This document shows, piece by piece, positions 62,481 to 64,000 of a stretch of DNA of 64,000 nucleotides. Below the pieces are notes generated by a model. The model saw nothing but the letters and a program-made list of their open reading frames with translations, made no database searches and was not told the origin of the DNA. Source of the DNA: Micropterus salmoides. Taxonomy: Eukaryota > Chordata > Actinopteri > Centrarchiformes > Centrarchidae. The stretch spans positions 18,407,697-18,471,696 of the forward strand of contig NW_024041373.1 in assembly GCF_014851395.1 (NCBI RefSeq). The letters run 5' to 3'. Numbering within the stretch: the first letter of the stretch is position 1; each line of letters begins with the position of its first letter. Position numbers and translations under genes: made by a program.

Positions 62481-64000
62481 ATGATAGTTGTTAAGATCCA
62501 ATAGAGACTAATGTGCATGAGGGACAACCTTGGAGATAAAAAAAACACTCCATTTGTGGTTGTATTTTTTTCTGTTTTGTAGAATGTATAGAAGTCATTT
62601 TTACTCACCACTTATGACTCTGCCACATAGCTTACATGTGTTTACAGGGAAGAAAATTTAAAAATGTCAACATTTGGAATGGAAACAGAAATGAATAAGT
62701 GATGTTTTATTAAAATTTTCAGTAAAAACACAATAGCTCCTCAACTGTGGACTTCTTCAGTTCAAAGTACAGTTTGGCTGGCAGACAAACTGACAATCAG
62801 GACAAAAGAAAAAGACAGTAGAAACTTCTGAGGACAAACCTGTGATTCGTCTGTAAGTTGTAGTGTTTAGACTTTGCCATAGAGATAATTGTTTGAAACC
62901 TGTGGAAAAGTGTAACATCCATAAAAGATGAAAACTGCTCTTTAGTCATATTCTTTCAGCAAAGCACTCTGACATTGTGACATATTCCTACTGGTCTTTG
63001 TATCAGCATATCCTGCATCTGTGGTGCTTCAAAGGTTCATTGTAGTCATTCATAAACAGTGCAAGCTTTTTATTCAAAGCACCCCAAATGGGGCTCATTC
63101 AAATCCCTCATTTCATTGCATTAAGCCACCTAGTTAATAAAGAATCAATACATTGAAAGAGCAAGGTTATCCTTTGTCTATAAGGGCTGGTATCGTTTTG
63201 AACCTCTTATAGTTTGAGCGCTGAAAGGGGGGCCACTGTGAAATCTATACTCATCAAGTGGGTCAAACAGAAGCATAGAAGTGTTTGAGGGAAGAATAGT
63301 GGTTCTTCTTAAAAACAACTGAGCATCTTATCTGGCATCCTGAGTGGCCGCGGAGAGCAGGTCACAAAATGTCAATTTCTCATCAAGGCAACATTGTCCG
63401 AGGCCACCTCTCCCTTTAATGCACAATTAAACGACTGCAACCTGAGCGGCAATCAGCATATCACAGCTTATTATGTCAACCGGCATGCAAGGATCTTGCG
63501 GCACGAGAGATAGTCCAGGAGCTGCTGATAGCGCAAAGGACAGATACACTCAAAAGAGCAATTTCATTTTCAGCTGCGATCGCCTTGTGCATCAAATCAG
63601 CCCCTCGATAATCCAACGTGTCTGATAACAACAGCCACACATCTGCTTCCTAACATTGCATTATCTGTTTCAGATACACATACACAGGTTTGGGCTTCGT
63701 GCTTACTGCTGTCTCTGTTTTTTAATGACAAAATGTTGCACAAACTGTATATTTATTTAGTCGTTCTGCCAAATGAAGGAAACCAAGGAAACTGTCTCTC
63801 ATCACAGAAACAATAACCAACTGAGGGAAAAAAAGGCAAGGCACAATCCTGAGGGTAAAAGTACACTGAAAAAAAAAAACTCTGACAAGTTTGCTCAGTT
63901 GTTGCCAGTTTTAAGAGCTTGGAAGCCTGGCAGGCAGACTGGAGGTACAGTATATTGTCTCAGCAGGTTTCTCTGTATCCAACGACCAGCTACTAGCTCT
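62481..64000. other. 3' flanking sequence of ebf3
   Basis: No gene is visible on either strand. It contains another AATAAA (63136-63141) and a candidate regulatory block at 63310-63670. The rest is AT-rich and featureless to the eye. Confidence 0.7.
63310..63670. promoter_or_regulatory. Candidate downstream regulatory block
   Basis: Complex, non-repetitive sequence with balanced composition lies in AT-rich 3' flank. It has GCACAATTAAACGAC, GGCAATCAGCATATC, TTATTATGTCAACC and CAGCTGCGATCG. It lies about 0.9 kb past the inferred transcript end. Confidence 0.35.

Overview
This window is one vertebrate locus. It holds the 3' two thirds of an early B-cell factor (COE family) transcription-factor gene on the + strand, best identified as EBF3. 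I infer a ray-finned fish, probably a spiny-rayed teleost: short CA/GT microsatellites are very dense, intron sizes are moderate, and the protein is close to mammalian EBF3 but differs in the C-terminal linker. The EBF3 call over EBF1/2/4 rests on paralog-specific stretches I recognise from memory: KGAPGRFVYT in the IPT domain, NQIPSLAN after the helix repeat, VGYSRNTSSVSPRGY and QASPPPSCTSANGNGLQ in the C-terminal domain, and the C-terminus AMSGLVVPPM.

Layout. 1-868 is the end of an intron. Eleven coding exons follow: 869-937, 35073-35154, 37225-37342 (or 37366), 41905-42035, 42225-42351, 52988-53076, 58068-58133, 58340-58511, 58926-59111, 59538-59627 and 60952-60983. Every junction has GT/AG borders and every phase matches. 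They encode 386 residues (394 with the long form of the third exon). The order is: end of the zinc knuckle and DNA-binding domain, IPT/TIG domain, helix-loop-helix with a duplicated second helix, and Ser/Pro-rich transactivation domain. The promoter and the N-terminal exons lie upstream of the window. The 3' UTR starts at 60984 and probably ends near 62.48 kb, after an AATAAA. The rest, to 64000, is 3' flank.

More than 90% of the window is non-coding, dominated by a 34.1-kb intron and introns of 10.6, 5.0, 4.6 and 2.1 kb. I see no other gene on either strand. The long introns hold many microsatellites and at least a dozen blocks of non-repetitive sequence rich in TAATTA, ATTTGCAT and related motifs. 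These look like the conserved non-coding enhancers that crowd developmental regulator loci, but no alignment was possible, so they are candidates only. One hAT-like transposon remnant lies between two closely spaced 3' exons.

The most notable coding observations are three ways the protein may vary: two in-phase 5' splice sites 24 nt apart in the exon before the IPT domain; apparent absence of the roughly 36-residue alternative exon that mammalian EBF3 has in its transactivation domain; and a possible 78-nt in-frame extension of the penultimate exon with its own good donor.
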